DNA from: an uncultured Dysgonomonas sp.
GTDB taxonomy: Bacteria; Bacteroidota; Bacteroidia; Bacteroidales; Dysgonomonadaceae
Direction: 5' to 3'
Length of the DNA: 64,000 bases
Assembly: GCA_945273835.1 (NCBI GenBank)
Contig: CALYPL010000005.1
Location: 53,322 to 117,321 of the forward strand
How positions within the stretch are numbered: the stretch's first letter is position 1; each line of letters begins with the position of its first letter. Under the pieces are notes generated by a model. It saw nothing but the letters and a program-made list of their open reading frames with translations, had not been told where the DNA came from and searched no databases. Both the position numbers and the translations under genes were made by a program. Below, piece by piece: positions 36,958-48,061 of this stretch.

Positions 36958-37965
36958 GTGGCTTCATTATTTTATAAAAGAACAGTTATTGAAGGAAAGG
37001 GTTTACTCTTTTTTTCTGCTCTCGTTGCTGTTCTGACTCGGTTGCAGGCTTGTTTTTCAACTCAAATCCATATTCCTCTATCAGGGTTTTCCGAAGGATG
37101 TTTATGGTATATCGTAGCCCCTATATTTGCCAATAAGTATATCTCAGTTGCAAGCAGTTTTCTATCAATAATTATTATTGCTTTTTTGCTGTCTTATATC
37201 AATGCCAAACACATGATTATCAGGCAAAAATCTTTTTTGCCTGCTGCCATTTCCCTGTTGCTTTTTAGTATACACCCTTCGTTTATGCTCATGGGAGCGC
37301 ACTATATTGGAGTGATTTTTGTTCTCCTCGCATTTTCTATTCTATTTACTTCTTATCACGAAACTAAAGGGCAGATTGCTTCCGTAAAAATAGGCTTTTT
37401 ACTGGCTATTTGCAGTTTGTTTTTTTTCAATATATTTCTTTATGTGCTGATTTTCATCATCGGAATGTTGTATGTGCGTATACTAAGCTTTAAATCCTTG
37501 CTTGCCTTCTTTCTGGGATTTGCCTTAACTTATATAATTGCATTTACCTGCTACTTTTTCAGCGGCAACCTTGGTGCATTTGCACACCCATTTATAAGTT
37601 GCGTTAAAACTACGATTAATTTTCTGCCTCTATTTTCTTATTCCCTAACGGATTGGATTCAATTTGGCTTCGGATTTTTTGTAATGATGGTTTTTATAAT
37701 CAACAGCTACATGAATAGCTTCAAGGATAAAATCAAAATCAGAGAATTTTTGCAATATCTGTCGATGTTCTGTATCTATTCTATTTTGCTGATGCTTCTA
37801 ATTAATATAAATCCGGCTGAAAATATAAGCCTTATACTAATCACAGCCTCTATTCTGTATGCTCATCTTTTTGTTCTAAGCGATCGTAAAGGAATACACT
37901 TCTTGTTTTATGTAAGTATTATATTCTATCTGTTCTTTGTGGTCAAGAACTTTATCTTTAATTGA
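36958..37965 (+). CDS. Polytopic membrane protein of unknown function, GTG start
   Basis: 335 residues with about nine hydrophobic helices spread over the whole length (for example near 16-33, 52-77, 90-125, 140-165, 175-195, 240-260, 275-295, 300-320). The frame opens with GTG at 36958, 9 bp after the purD stop, and no ATG is better placed. It contains no transporter signature that I recognise. It is probably co-transcribed with purD. A DUF6427-type assignment is possible but unproven. Confidence 0.7.
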   Translation: MASLFYKRTVIEGKGLLFFSALVAVLTRLQACFSTQIHIPLSGFSEGCLWYIVAPIFANKYISVASSFLSIIIIAFLLSYINAKHMIIRQKSFLPAAISLLLFSIHPSFMLMGAHYIGVIFVLLAFSILFTSYHETKGQIASVKIGFLLAICSLFFFNIFLYVLIFIIGMLYVRILSFKSLLAFFLGFALTYIIAFTCYFFSGNLGAFAHPFISCVKTTINFLPLFSYSLTDWIQFGFGFFVMMVFIINSYMNSFKDKIKIREFLQYLSMFCIYSILLMLLININPAENISLILITASILYAHLFVLSDRKGIHFLFYVSIIFYLFFVVKNFIFN

Positions 37966-37990
37966 CAATAAAGCAATGATTTTAAATTTT

Positions 37991-38018
37991 ATCAGTTGAT
38001 TAACTGATTGCTATTTCT
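37991..38018 (+). terminator. Weak terminator after the purD operon
   Basis: ATCAGTT / AACTGAT (7 bp, 4-nt loop) followed by a T-rich tract. It lies 25 bp past the membrane-protein stop. Confidence 0.4.
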
Positions 38019-38198
38019 TTTCTTCATTTTTATCTATATGTAGGATAAAATAAGAAGCGATAGATGTAGCTAAAAATTAATGTAAAACTGTTTCTTTTGT
38101 TACTTTTTGACTTTCAAAATTGGAATAGCCATAAAAGAGTAATTCTTTTTTAAGTTGTTTTATTGGGAACAAACGTGAAAAGAAAGTGCTTATCTATC

Positions 38199-39890
38199 CT
38201 ATTTTTGAATTCTGTCAAATATACTGGAGTGTACAGGTCTTATATCAGATGGTTTACGTTTTGTATTTCTGAATATATCATTTTTATTCATAGGACGTAA
38301 ATAATCATACCAATAAAAACCTTCAAGGTTAAGTTTGTCATCAGCTAAAAGGTGGAAAGGCGTAGCATGTCCTTCCGGCTTTGGCCAAGCAACAAATCTT
38401 TCTAATTTGCCATCATTAAGTGATATTAACAAATAGCTGCTTATCAAATAGTTTTGCACACCTTTGAGTGATTTGTCTTTTTCATCGGGATAGACTATAT
38501 TTTCAACGCTGCCTTCTGCTAAAATGTTTTTTACATTTTTATTGTCAAAAAATATTTTTAATGATCTGCTTTTTAGTTGATTAAAGTGTATAGAGTCTTT
38601 TTGTTCGATTGAATAACTCGATCGTTTGACATGTATATAGTTTATAGTGCTATCATTCATAAATACATCAATCGTATCGCCCGATAGCTGATTATTTTCA
38701 TTCCATAATACAGGGTTATTGTATAAGTGTAACACCGAATCGCGTGAATTAAATTGCATTGAATCACAGATGCCTTGTATGTCTGAACGATAAAAACGGA
38801 CGTTATAGTATGCCCGAATTATTTTGAAGGTAGAATCGGGAATTAATTTGATGGTATCGGCGTGCAGAAATAGTGAATCTTTTTGGTTATATTCAATTAC
38901 ATGGGCTGAATCTGTGGCATAAGCATAATTATTTTTTTCATTATAAAAGCCATAATTGCCTTTAAGTATTACCTTTTTCGTTGTGTCTTGGAGGAACATG
39001 TTTCCGAAGATTTGCCCAATACCTTCACGTCTATTGTAAAGCATTGAATCGCCACGGAGTATACGGTTACCTTGAAGATTGTATATCGTTGACTGATCGA
39101 GCAATAGAGATTGCTCTGTTGAGGTATTATACCACCCATTTGTCGTGTAGATAGTCCCACTGTCCGAAGTAATTTTTGTCGGGCTTGTAAAGTGAGATAT
39201 TTTGCTTTTTGTGTTGTACCACAACGTATCGGAAGTGAGCGTGAATTTGGGGTTAACGAGTTTTACACTGTCTATGAAAAGCGACTGGTTTTTTCCTGGC
39301 TCATATTGTCCCCAATACGAGGTCAATTGATTGAGGGAGTCCACTAACATTCCTCCATTGAAGTAATATCCTATATTGCGTATCCGATCGTAATCAAGGC
39401 TGTCAGTAAAAAGAGTTACGCTGGTATCTTTTTCCATCCTCACGTTCTGTCTGACACGAACAAGCTTTTGGTTACCATCGTACTCCATATACTTACCGTA
39501 AAGAAATATAGTATCTCCCTGCTCCATCTTTACGTTGCCAAATGCTTGGAATGAGTTGTTTTCTCGACTGAAATGCGAGCTGTCGCAGTAAAGGTTTATC
39601 CCGTCATGATAGAACCAAACATTTCCGATAAGTATTTCATAATCTACACCGGGTCTACGGTTATATTCGTCAGCTTGTTTGACTTCAATTACTCGTGATT
39701 GTCCTTTAGTTGATTTAGTTTGTTTTGTGGAATCCTGTGTGTTTAAAGGTGTTTGATTTTCATCAGGATTATGAGATACACGAGTTGAAAAATAGGTTTG
39801 AGCAGATAAATATACCGCAACTGACAGCAATACAATTAATAAAGATAGTTTCTGTTTGAACCTGTTCTTATATAATAGTATACTCTTCAT
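38199..39890 (-). CDS. OstA-like (LptA/LptD N-terminal type) protein
   Basis: Periplasmic beta-jellyroll protein of the OstA family, presumably part of lipopolysaccharide transport. ATG 39890 is chosen; the frame also opens with TTG two codons earlier. The 563-residue product has a signal peptide (helix about residues 13-28, ending LSAQ), then repeated short beta-segments such as SSHFSRENNSFQAFGNVKMEQGD, DTIFLYGKYMEYDG and IYTTNGWYN, the OstA repeat pattern. It lies downstream of the SurA-like gene on minus, a Bacteroidota envelope-biogenesis arrangement. Confidence 0.85.
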   Translation of the reverse strand: MKSILLYKNRFKQKLSLLIVLLSVAVYLSAQTYFSTRVSHNPDENQTPLNTQDSTKQTKSTKGQSRVIEVKQADEYNRRPGVDYEILIGNVWFYHDGINLYCDSSHFSRENNSFQAFGNVKMEQGDTIFLYGKYMEYDGNQKLVRVRQNVRMEKDTSVTLFTDSLDYDRIRNIGYYFNGGMLVDSLNQLTSYWGQYEPGKNQSLFIDSVKLVNPKFTLTSDTLWYNTKSKISHFTSPTKITSDSGTIYTTNGWYNTSTEQSLLLDQSTIYNLQGNRILRGDSMLYNRREGIGQIFGNMFLQDTTKKVILKGNYGFYNEKNNYAYATDSAHVIEYNQKDSLFLHADTIKLIPDSTFKIIRAYYNVRFYRSDIQGICDSMQFNSRDSVLHLYNNPVLWNENNQLSGDTIDVFMNDSTINYIHVKRSSYSIEQKDSIHFNQLKSRSLKIFFDNKNVKNILAEGSVENIVYPDEKDKSLKGVQNYLISSYLLISLNDGKLERFVAWPKPEGHATPFHLLADDKLNLEGFYWYDYLRPMNKNDIFRNTKRKPSDIRPVHSSIFDRIQK

Positions 39891-39955
39891 TGTCAATCGG
39901 CTATGGGTTATAGGGAGCTATTATCCAAATAGTTCTTACTTTTACTTAAAATTAT

Positions 39956-41380
39956 TTATTGTTTGACCCATTCAGGATATTTGAAGTCACAGTTTTTCCA
40001 GTTATCATCAATGTAAATGTATGTATCTGCAATCTTCTTTTTTACCCACTTATCAAGCAATTCTTGTCTCTTCTTATTTTCAACGATATTCTTAAGTGCG
40101 ACGTAGTCATCTGAGATATTAGCCAAATGCCCTTCGACCTTAGATTTTAGTTTAACTACTGCTACTCCGTCACGTCCATTATCCATTTTCATACGGAACG
40201 GTTCTGAAACATCACCGACTTTCATTGTATTTATGGCTTTAGCGACTTCTGGAGGAAGCTCTTCGAGTGTAAAACGTGATGTGCCGTAGTTGTTTCCTTC
40301 ACGATTGCGATTTACCATCAACCCACTGTTGAAGCGTGACTTCTTGTCCGATGAATAAATATTAACTGCGTCTTCGAAAGTAAATGAACCGAGTTGTTGC
40401 CCTGTTTTTGATAGGAAGTCAAGCAAGTCTTTAGGAGGATAGTTATTCTTGATGCCATTTACTATTGTATCCATTTTCAAAGTGGCTGTTTTCAGATCTT
40501 CTTCTGAAACTTTTGGCTTCAATAGGATGTGTCGAACATTTACTCTGTCGCCGCGCCGCTCAATGAGTTGTAGTATATGGTAACCATATTCTGTCTCTAT
40601 AACGTTCGATACTTTTTTCGGATCGGTAAGTGAAAATGCTGCATTTGCAAATTCAGGAACCCATTCAGCTCTGCCATGAAAGCCTAATTCTCCACCATTG
40701 ATAGCTGAACCATCTTCTGAATAAAGTATCGCAAGTGTGGCAAAGTTTTCTCCTTTATTTACCCGTTCAGTATAATCACGTAACAAACCTTTGATACGGT
40801 CTACTTCTTTGACCGAAATAGGAGGCTCGTTAGTCAGAATCTGTACTTCTACCGTAGTTGGGATGTATGGCAAACTGTCGGGTGGTAATTGACTGTAATA
40901 ACGGCGAACTTCTGATGGGGTAAGAGTTTTCATTTTGCTCATAATGTTTTTTTGTACTTCTCCCATCAAATACTCGTTGCGAGTTTGTTCACGCCAATCT
41001 TCTCGTAAGTCAGCGATTGATCTTTCGAGATATTCTTCCAGTTTTTCTCTCGATCCGGCATTAGCAATGCTGCGTGCTTCGTATTGGGCAACGGCTCTGT
41101 TAATATCGCCCGGCGGCACGTCTATACTATCGATTTTTGCCTGATCCAAATATAATTTTTGTAATGCAAGTTGTTCGGGAATAAAGCAATAAGGGTCGCC
41201 ATTTATACGTTGCCCACTGGCGATCATCATTAATCGTGCATGCTCAACGTCAGATTTCAGTATGGCTTCATCGCCTACTACCCATATTATTTGGTCAATG
41301 ATATTATCTTGAGCTTTAATGTTGTAAGTTGGAGCAAATAAGAGGATTAATAAGAAGATTCTCCTGATTTTGTTTGCCAT
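39956..41380 (-). CDS. SurA-like periplasmic peptidylprolyl isomerase
   Basis: Outer-membrane-protein chaperone/isomerase. 474 residues: signal peptide (MANKIRRIFLLILLFAPTY... ending KAQ), SurA N-terminal helical domain (IDQIIWVVGDEAILKSDVE), a first parvulin domain (VEVQILTNEPP to HILQLIERRGD, with SEDGSAINGGELGFHGR and ETEYGYHILQL) and a second, weaker one (VNVRHILLKP onward). It is within a run of three foldase-type genes and shares the strand with the OstA-like gene 66 bp downstream. Confidence 0.9.
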   Translation of the reverse strand: MANKIRRIFLLILLFAPTYNIKAQDNIIDQIIWVVGDEAILKSDVEHARLMMIASGQRINGDPYCFIPEQLALQKLYLDQAKIDSIDVPPGDINRAVAQYEARSIANAGSREKLEEYLERSIADLREDWREQTRNEYLMGEVQKNIMSKMKTLTPSEVRRYYSQLPPDSLPYIPTTVEVQILTNEPPISVKEVDRIKGLLRDYTERVNKGENFATLAILYSEDGSAINGGELGFHGRAEWVPEFANAAFSLTDPKKVSNVIETEYGYHILQLIERRGDRVNVRHILLKPKVSEEDLKTATLKMDTIVNGIKNNYPPKDLLDFLSKTGQQLGSFTFEDAVNIYSSDKKSRFNSGLMVNRNREGNNYGTSRFTLEELPPEVAKAINTMKVGDVSEPFRMKMDNGRDGVAVVKLKSKVEGHLANISDDYVALKNIVENKKRQELLDKWVKKKIADTYIYIDDNWKNCDFKYPEWVKQ

Positions 41381-41465
41381 TATGATTGTTTCAAGTTAAA
41401 AAAATATTGTAAATATAATGATTCTGCTTTAGATTGATGCGAAGCCTAAATAAAGATTTCTGATC

Positions 41466-42329
41466 CTATTTGTTATAAAATATTATTTCTTTCTCTGATA
41501 GAGCCTTATTATATAGATCTTCACGTATCCTATGCAAAAGATCCGATTCACGTTTCTTTATATATGATTCGGTCAGTTTGTTTACTTCATATTCAAATGG
41601 AGCTTGATCTCCTATGAGTTTAAACTCTTTGATTTTTAATAAATAGATAAACGATGAGTCTTCGACCTCAAGATTTTTCTTGCTTTTCAAAAATTGAGTT
41701 TCATCAGTAATCGTGTAAGGTATATTTTCCATTATAATATCTAAATTGACCCATTTGTCATAAAAGAACTCATATGCAACAGCATGCTGCAATTGTTTTT
41801 TTTCGATATTGTTGATATCATCATCGTTATTGCGGATATACCATTTTCTGAAATTATTTAATTCCTGTGAATTTTTGGGAACTTTCAGATATAATCCTTT
41901 TATAATATTATCTTTAAGTTTAAATTGTTCTTTATTTTTTTCATAAAAGTTAACTAATTCTTTGTTCGGAACATTTTCTGAAATATGTTCTTTTAATAAT
42001 CTGTCTTGGTATGAGTGAATTATTAATGATTTTCTATAATTGTCTACTAAGGCGTCAATTTCCTTTGGGTCCAAAATATTTTGTTCAGCTTTACTATATA
42101 GCAAAGCATCTTCAATCCATGATTTGATAAATGCTTTTGAATATGCCAAGCTATCTGTATTGGATAAGCCTGTCGGCAAAGCATTACTTACATCTAAAGC
42201 ATATAATGTTTGTTTATTTACAGTTACTACAGGTTGACGGTTAATATCTACACTAACGGTTTCTTTATGCTTACACGAATAGCCTCCTAGAGATAAACAA
42301 ATTGATAAAGTCGCTAAGTAGTATTTCAT
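41466..42329 (-). CDS. Periplasmic protein of the foldase cluster, parvulin-related, possible lipoprotein
   Basis: 287 residues starting MKYYLATLSICLSLGGYSCKHKE; the Cys at 19 lies after a hydrophobic stretch, but the box (GYSC) is a poor lipobox. The middle (SIIHSYQDRLLKEHI, FYEKNKEQFKLKDNIIKGLYLKV) resembles the SurA N-domain and the opening of a parvulin domain, but the conserved GGxLG core is missing. Its start overlaps the stop of the 673-residue foldase gene (ATGA), so it is translationally coupled. It is probably a chaperone subunit without isomerase activity. Confidence 0.7.
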   Translation of the reverse strand: MKYYLATLSICLSLGGYSCKHKETVSVDINRQPVVTVNKQTLYALDVSNALPTGLSNTDSLAYSKAFIKSWIEDALLYSKAEQNILDPKEIDALVDNYRKSLIIHSYQDRLLKEHISENVPNKELVNFYEKNKEQFKLKDNIIKGLYLKVPKNSQELNNFRKWYIRNNDDDINNIEKKQLQHAVAYEFFYDKWVNLDIIMENIPYTITDETQFLKSKKNLEVEDSSFIYLLKIKEFKLIGDQAPFEYEVNKLTESYIKKRESDLLHRIREDLYNKALSEKEIIFYNK

Positions 42330-44347
42330 TGAATATCTTTTATTACGTCATTGTTAATTTTTACACTATATTTTTGGTGTAGGTTTTTTATCCATTCACT
42401 TTCTAGAAATGATCGATAATCGGTTTCAACTTGAGCTTTCTCGTCTTTATATGTTTCGGGCGAAGAAATAAGTTGACCGATTACAGTGTAATAAGGGTAT
42501 ATCTTGCGAGGTTTAGGTTTATCTGTACCGAATATTTGATTGTCAACATATTCATTATCGCCTTTAGCCCAAACACCTTTCTCCATTCGTACAGCCGTTT
42601 TGGCAGACTTCAATTTTCGATCGATAGCTGATTCCATAGCATCGATATCATTCATTTTCATGTTTTTTGCCAATGATTGAACAGCTTCAATGACCTTATT
42701 ATTTTTAGCATAAACCACAATACCTCTGTAACGAGGAGATCTCCACGTATATTTAAATTTATTTTTGGCAAAGTATTCTGCTAAACCTGTTTGATCAGAC
42801 GAACCTCGTTCCCAAATGTTTTTGTGATACACGCCATATACCAGTAAATCAATTTTCAGATTACTCATAGTTTTTTTTAGTTCCGGATAATACCAGTCAA
42901 GAACTTGGTAAGCGTATTTTTTGACTTTTTCGGTTGAAAAAAGAAGAAAAGAATAATCAAGTATGTCGGTACTCAAATTGCTATTTGCACTATTGTCATA
43001 TATTGGCGTTATATCTATGGCAGTTTCATCGTAAGCAACATTTGTCGTGGATTCTATGTAGTCCAGGAAATCTTGCACATAATATGAGACTGTATCATTG
43101 ATAGTAAACAACAACTCATCTTTTTTCACAGCTTTTAAATGAAAATCCAGATTATTATGACTTATCTTGTTAGCTATTTCTTTCAAAGAATTATATGCAC
43201 TATTGTTTAGTTTGACATTATATTTCGCAAAAAGACTGTCCTTTTTTAGTTGGTTCAGATAAAGTAGCCTGTCACTAAATCTTACTTGATTTTTAAGTTG
43301 TGGTTCAAGGAAATCATAAGATGAAGGGGGTATAACTTCTTTTAACCGTATAATATGATAACCTGTTTCTGTCATAACAGGTTTGCTTATATCGCCCGGT
43401 TTAGTAAGAGCATAAGCGGCGCTAGTAAATGTTGCCGGTAATTTTGTTTCAAGCGATATAGTACCAAATTCACATCCACGCTTTCCCAGGTTATACATCG
43501 AAGCATATTCTTCACATAAAATATCATAATCTTCGGAAGTCTTTATCGCTTTATAAGCATTTTCAGCGATTTGTCTTACACTATCTATTTGATGAGTAGT
43601 CGGTTGCTGATTAGGAAATCTGAAAAGCACTTGTTCAATGGTCAGCTGCCCACGCGTAGGCCTTACATCCAAAACTTTTATAACATGAAACCCTTTTCCT
43701 GAACGAACAGGCATACTTACCTCTCCTTTTTTTAACTTATAAATGGCATTTTCAACAGGATAGTTGAACATAAAAGGGGCAACCCAGCCTAAGTAACCAT
43801 TTGTCTGTTCAATATTTATTAAGGATTTGGATTGCATATTATGTTTAGAATAATAACCTTCGCCATTGAAATCATTTTTGATCAGTTCTTCTCTTAACTT
43901 TAATGCTTGATTATATAGATTGAGGGTGTCTTCCGGAAGTATTTCACTTTTATCGTAAGGTAACAATACATGTAAAATTTCTCTATCCTCGAGTAAGTGA
44001 CTATATATATTCCTTAAAAACATATTTTCGGTAACTGTGTCTTCAAGGAATTGGTTAGCCAGCATGGCATAAAAATTACGATATTCTCTTAAAAACCATT
44101 CAGTAGTATCAATCTTTTCAGTTTGGGCTTCAGCAAGGTTAAGTTTAAAATCAATATATTTTGGTAAAAATTGATCTATAGTCTCCTTAACTTCTAAATT
44201 CTTATTGCTTTTATCAAAAGCTCTTTGTAGGTCTGTTTTATAAACCGGAACATCATTGATTGTGAATGCTATTGTATCCGATTGCTGTGCACGTAAACAC
44301 ATGCTTGCAATGAGTCCTGATGAGAGGAGTAAAATCTTTAAATTCAT
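42326..44347 (-). CDS. Periplasmic PpiC-type foldase with two parvulin domains
   Basis: 673 residues with a signal peptide (MNLKILLLSSGLIASMCLRAQ), helical N-domain, and parvulin domains: LEDREILHVLLPYDKS to GKGFHVIKVLDVRP (with GYLGWVAPF), and LTIEQVLFRFP to ETGYHIIRLKEV (with GKRGCEFGTISLE). The C-terminal 270 residues look like a large helical/beta domain of unknown role. It follows guaB on the same strand (134 bp). It probably folds outer-membrane or surface proteins. Confidence 0.87.
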   Translation of the reverse strand: MNLKILLLSSGLIASMCLRAQQSDTIAFTINDVPVYKTDLQRAFDKSNKNLEVKETIDQFLPKYIDFKLNLAEAQTEKIDTTEWFLREYRNFYAMLANQFLEDTVTENMFLRNIYSHLLEDREILHVLLPYDKSEILPEDTLNLYNQALKLREELIKNDFNGEGYYSKHNMQSKSLINIEQTNGYLGWVAPFMFNYPVENAIYKLKKGEVSMPVRSGKGFHVIKVLDVRPTRGQLTIEQVLFRFPNQQPTTHQIDSVRQIAENAYKAIKTSEDYDILCEEYASMYNLGKRGCEFGTISLETKLPATFTSAAYALTKPGDISKPVMTETGYHIIRLKEVIPPSSYDFLEPQLKNQVRFSDRLLYLNQLKKDSLFAKYNVKLNNSAYNSLKEIANKISHNNLDFHLKAVKKDELLFTINDTVSYYVQDFLDYIESTTNVAYDETAIDITPIYDNSANSNLSTDILDYSFLLFSTEKVKKYAYQVLDWYYPELKKTMSNLKIDLLVYGVYHKNIWERGSSDQTGLAEYFAKNKFKYTWRSPRYRGIVVYAKNNKVIEAVQSLAKNMKMNDIDAMESAIDRKLKSAKTAVRMEKGVWAKGDNEYVDNQIFGTDKPKPRKIYPYYTVIGQLISSPETYKDEKAQVETDYRSFLESEWIKNLHQKYSVKINNDVIKDIQ

Positions 44348-44481
44348 TTAGAATATTTTGATTATGATCAATTGCAAAGATAAAAGAAATTTATAAGCAC
44401 GAATATCCTGTAAAAGAATAACTCTGCAAACAAATTCAAATGAATGCAGAGTTACGGCTAATATATTAAATAAAATAAATG

Positions 44482-45963
<1,482 letters not shown>

Positions 45964-45988
45964 CTACTGTTTTGAAATTTATTGCACG

Positions 45989-45996
45989 CAAATATA
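45989..45996 (-). promoter_or_regulatory. Putative -7 element for guaB
   Basis: TATATTTG on minus, 31 bp before the guaB ATG, matches TAnnTTTG. Confidence 0.5.
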
Positions 45997-46187
45997 CACA
46001 ATTTTATTCGTTAAGTGTAATATGTGTCTTAAAATATTTGTAAAGGATAGTTATATTGTCAGAATTTTTGAATTGAACTTGATAATCTTTATGAACCAAT
46101 TAATTACATTTTTATTTTGCATTATTATTTTTTGAAGGATAGGTTATTTCCTTATTTTCTGCTATTCTTATTTACGAGAAATATAAA

Positions 46188-46222
46188 ATAAAAAAGGAAG
46201 ACGAATATTTCGCCTTCCTTTT
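46188..46222 (-). terminator. Intrinsic terminator of the lolA-trxB unit
   Basis: A 14-position stem (AAAAGGAAGACGAA / TTCGCCTTCCTTTT, one mismatch, 3-nt loop) followed on minus by T-rich sequence. It is 17 bp past the trxB stop. Confidence 0.8.
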
Positions 46223-46238
46223 CTGTGGTTATAATTGG

Positions 46239-47180
46239 TTATAATCCTTTTTCTGATAAATAGCGTTCAGCTTCAATGGCAGCCTGACATCCGCTTCCGG
46301 CAGCGGTAATAGCTTGTCTGTAAATTGGGTCTGCAACGTCACCGGCTGCAAATACCCCCTCTATATTGGTTTTTGGTGTACCCGGTTTGGTCACGATGTA
46401 GCCTACTTCGTTCAAATCGAGTTGACCTTTGAATAAGTCGGTATTCGGCTTATGTCCTATGGCAAGGAAGAAACCTTGAATATTTATATCGAATTTTTCT
46501 TCGTTAGCTTCGCCCATATGTCTTACGATGTGTGCGCCTTCAACGCCGTTTTCTCCAAACAAACCTGCTGTATTGCAATTGAAAAGAACTTCAATTTTAG
46601 GATCGTTCAATACACGCTCTTGCATTACTTTTGAAGCACGCAGGAAATCTTTTCTTACAATAAGATAAACTTTACTTGCAAGTCCTGCAAGGTAAGTGGC
46701 TTCTTCACAAGCTGTGTCACCCCCTCCAACAACTGCTACCGGCTTTTTGCGGTAGAAAAATCCATCGCAGGTGGCGCAAGCCGATACACCCATACCGGCG
46801 TATTTAGCTTCGTCGGCTAAACCTAAGTATTTAGCTGTGGCGCCTGTGGCAATAATCACAGTTTCTGCTTCAATTTCGGTCTGACCGTCTACTGTAATTT
46901 TTTTCGGGTTAGATTTTAAATCGGCCGAAGTTATAATACCATTACGTATATCAGCACCGAAACGTTGCGCCTGTGTTTTTAGTTGTTCCATCATTTCAGG
47001 GCCGGAAATACCTTCAGGATAACCGGGAAAATTCTCAACTTCGGTAGTTGTTGTCAATTGCCCTCCGGGTTCCATGCCGGAATATAATATAGGATTTAAG
47101 TTAGCTCGAGAAGTGTAAATGGCTGCGGTATATCCCGCAGGTCCTGAACCTATTATAAGACAGCGTGCTTTTTCTTTCAT
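46239..47180 (-). CDS. trxB: Thioredoxin-disulfide reductase
   Basis: NADPH:thioredoxin reductase. 313 residues: FAD motif IIGSGPAGYTAA (9-20), redox-active Cys pair in CATCDGF (C135, C138), NADPH motif VVGGGDTACEEA and the C-terminal GVFAAGDV. It is complete and of normal length. It follows the LolA-like gene on the same strand, as in other Bacteroidales. Confidence 0.97.
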   Translation of the reverse strand: MKEKARCLIIGSGPAGYTAAIYTSRANLNPILYSGMEPGGQLTTTTEVENFPGYPEGISGPEMMEQLKTQAQRFGADIRNGIITSADLKSNPKKITVDGQTEIEAETVIIATGATAKYLGLADEAKYAGMGVSACATCDGFFYRKKPVAVVGGGDTACEEATYLAGLASKVYLIVRKDFLRASKVMQERVLNDPKIEVLFNCNTAGLFGENGVEGAHIVRHMGEANEEKFDINIQGFFLAIGHKPNTDLFKGQLDLNEVGYIVTKPGTPKTNIEGVFAAGDVADPIYRQAITAAGSGCQAAIEAERYLSEKGL

Positions 47181-47290
47181 TTTTATTTATAGTTTTTATT
47201 TATATTAATCATAAAGATATAGGTAAATATATTGAAGACCAAAGAATAATATTTGTTATTTTTTATCTTCAATAGTGAATATCTATCATT

Positions 47291-47926
47291 TTATCTCAAA
47301 TCAATGATTTCAGCGTTTGGATAGTTGGCTTTGTTAAATTTGAAAATTTCTTCGGATAGATTTACTCCTGTAGTCAGATTTGTTATTTTCAGATTGTTAG
47401 TCATACCTGATTTGTCGGTGATGATTATGGATGAAAATATATTCGTTGATTTGTCAATTCCTATAATTATTTTTCTGATATCTGAATTTTGTTTGAATGG
47501 GGTGAGTTCTATTTCTACCAACGTTTTGTTACCTGAAACTTTTTCTCCTTTATATGTTAATTTATATCCATTCTTATATGTGTTGAGAATATATGAAGGA
47601 CTAATATTCTGCAATTCGCTATTATCAGGATTTGATATGTTAACTTCTTCATTTTCTTTCATATAAACCCATTGCGTGCGACCGTCAAACCAAGTGATGG
47701 CATCAGGTATTTCAATCTTGAATTTATTAGCTTTCAAGAATGCTGTACCATTATAACTGTATGTGTCATTTGAGCTTGAATGTTTGCTGTTGAGAACAAA
47801 TGAAGCCTTTATACCGCCGGCGTTGTTATAAGCTTTGGCTGCATTTTCAAGTATGGTTTGTGCATCTTGAGCATTCAGAGCTAGGCTGAAAATTACAAAA
47901 AAAATTGTCGTAAGGATTTTTCTCAT
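47291..47926 (-). CDS. LolA-like outer-membrane lipoprotein carrier protein
   Basis: Periplasmic carrier of lipoproteins to the outer membrane. ATG 47926 begins the signal peptide (MRKILTTIFFVIFSLALNAQ); the longer open frame starts 13 codons earlier. The 211-residue precursor has the LolA-type half-barrel elements AAKAYNNAGGIKASF, GTAFLKANKFKI, DGRTQWVYMKE and the end TGVNLSEEIFKFN. Upstream in relatives is ftsK, which is absent here; trxB follows 110 bp downstream. Confidence 0.85.
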   Translation of the reverse strand: MRKILTTIFFVIFSLALNAQDAQTILENAAKAYNNAGGIKASFVLNSKHSSSNDTYSYNGTAFLKANKFKIEIPDAITWFDGRTQWVYMKENEEVNISNPDNSELQNISPSYILNTYKNGYKLTYKGEKVSGNKTLVEIELTPFKQNSDIRKIIIGIDKSTNIFSSIIITDKSGMTNNLKITNLTTGVNLSEEIFKFNKANYPNAEIIDLR

Positions 47927-47993
47927 GATGTGATAATTTAAGTACTGACTTGTAAAGATATGCAATTTTTAACGTATAACTGGTGTTCGTTTA

Positions 47994-48031
47994 TAACAAA
48001 AATCACCTTGCTGTATATAGGCAAGGTGATT
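47994..48031 (-). terminator. Intrinsic terminator of the ndk-M23 unit
   Basis: AATCACCTTG / CAAGGTGATT, a perfect 10-bp stem (11-nt loop), followed on minus by a T-run. It is 30 bp past the peptidase stop at 48062. Confidence 0.85.
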
Positions 48032-48061
48032 ACGTGGTTTTTTATGTTGTATTTTTTTAGA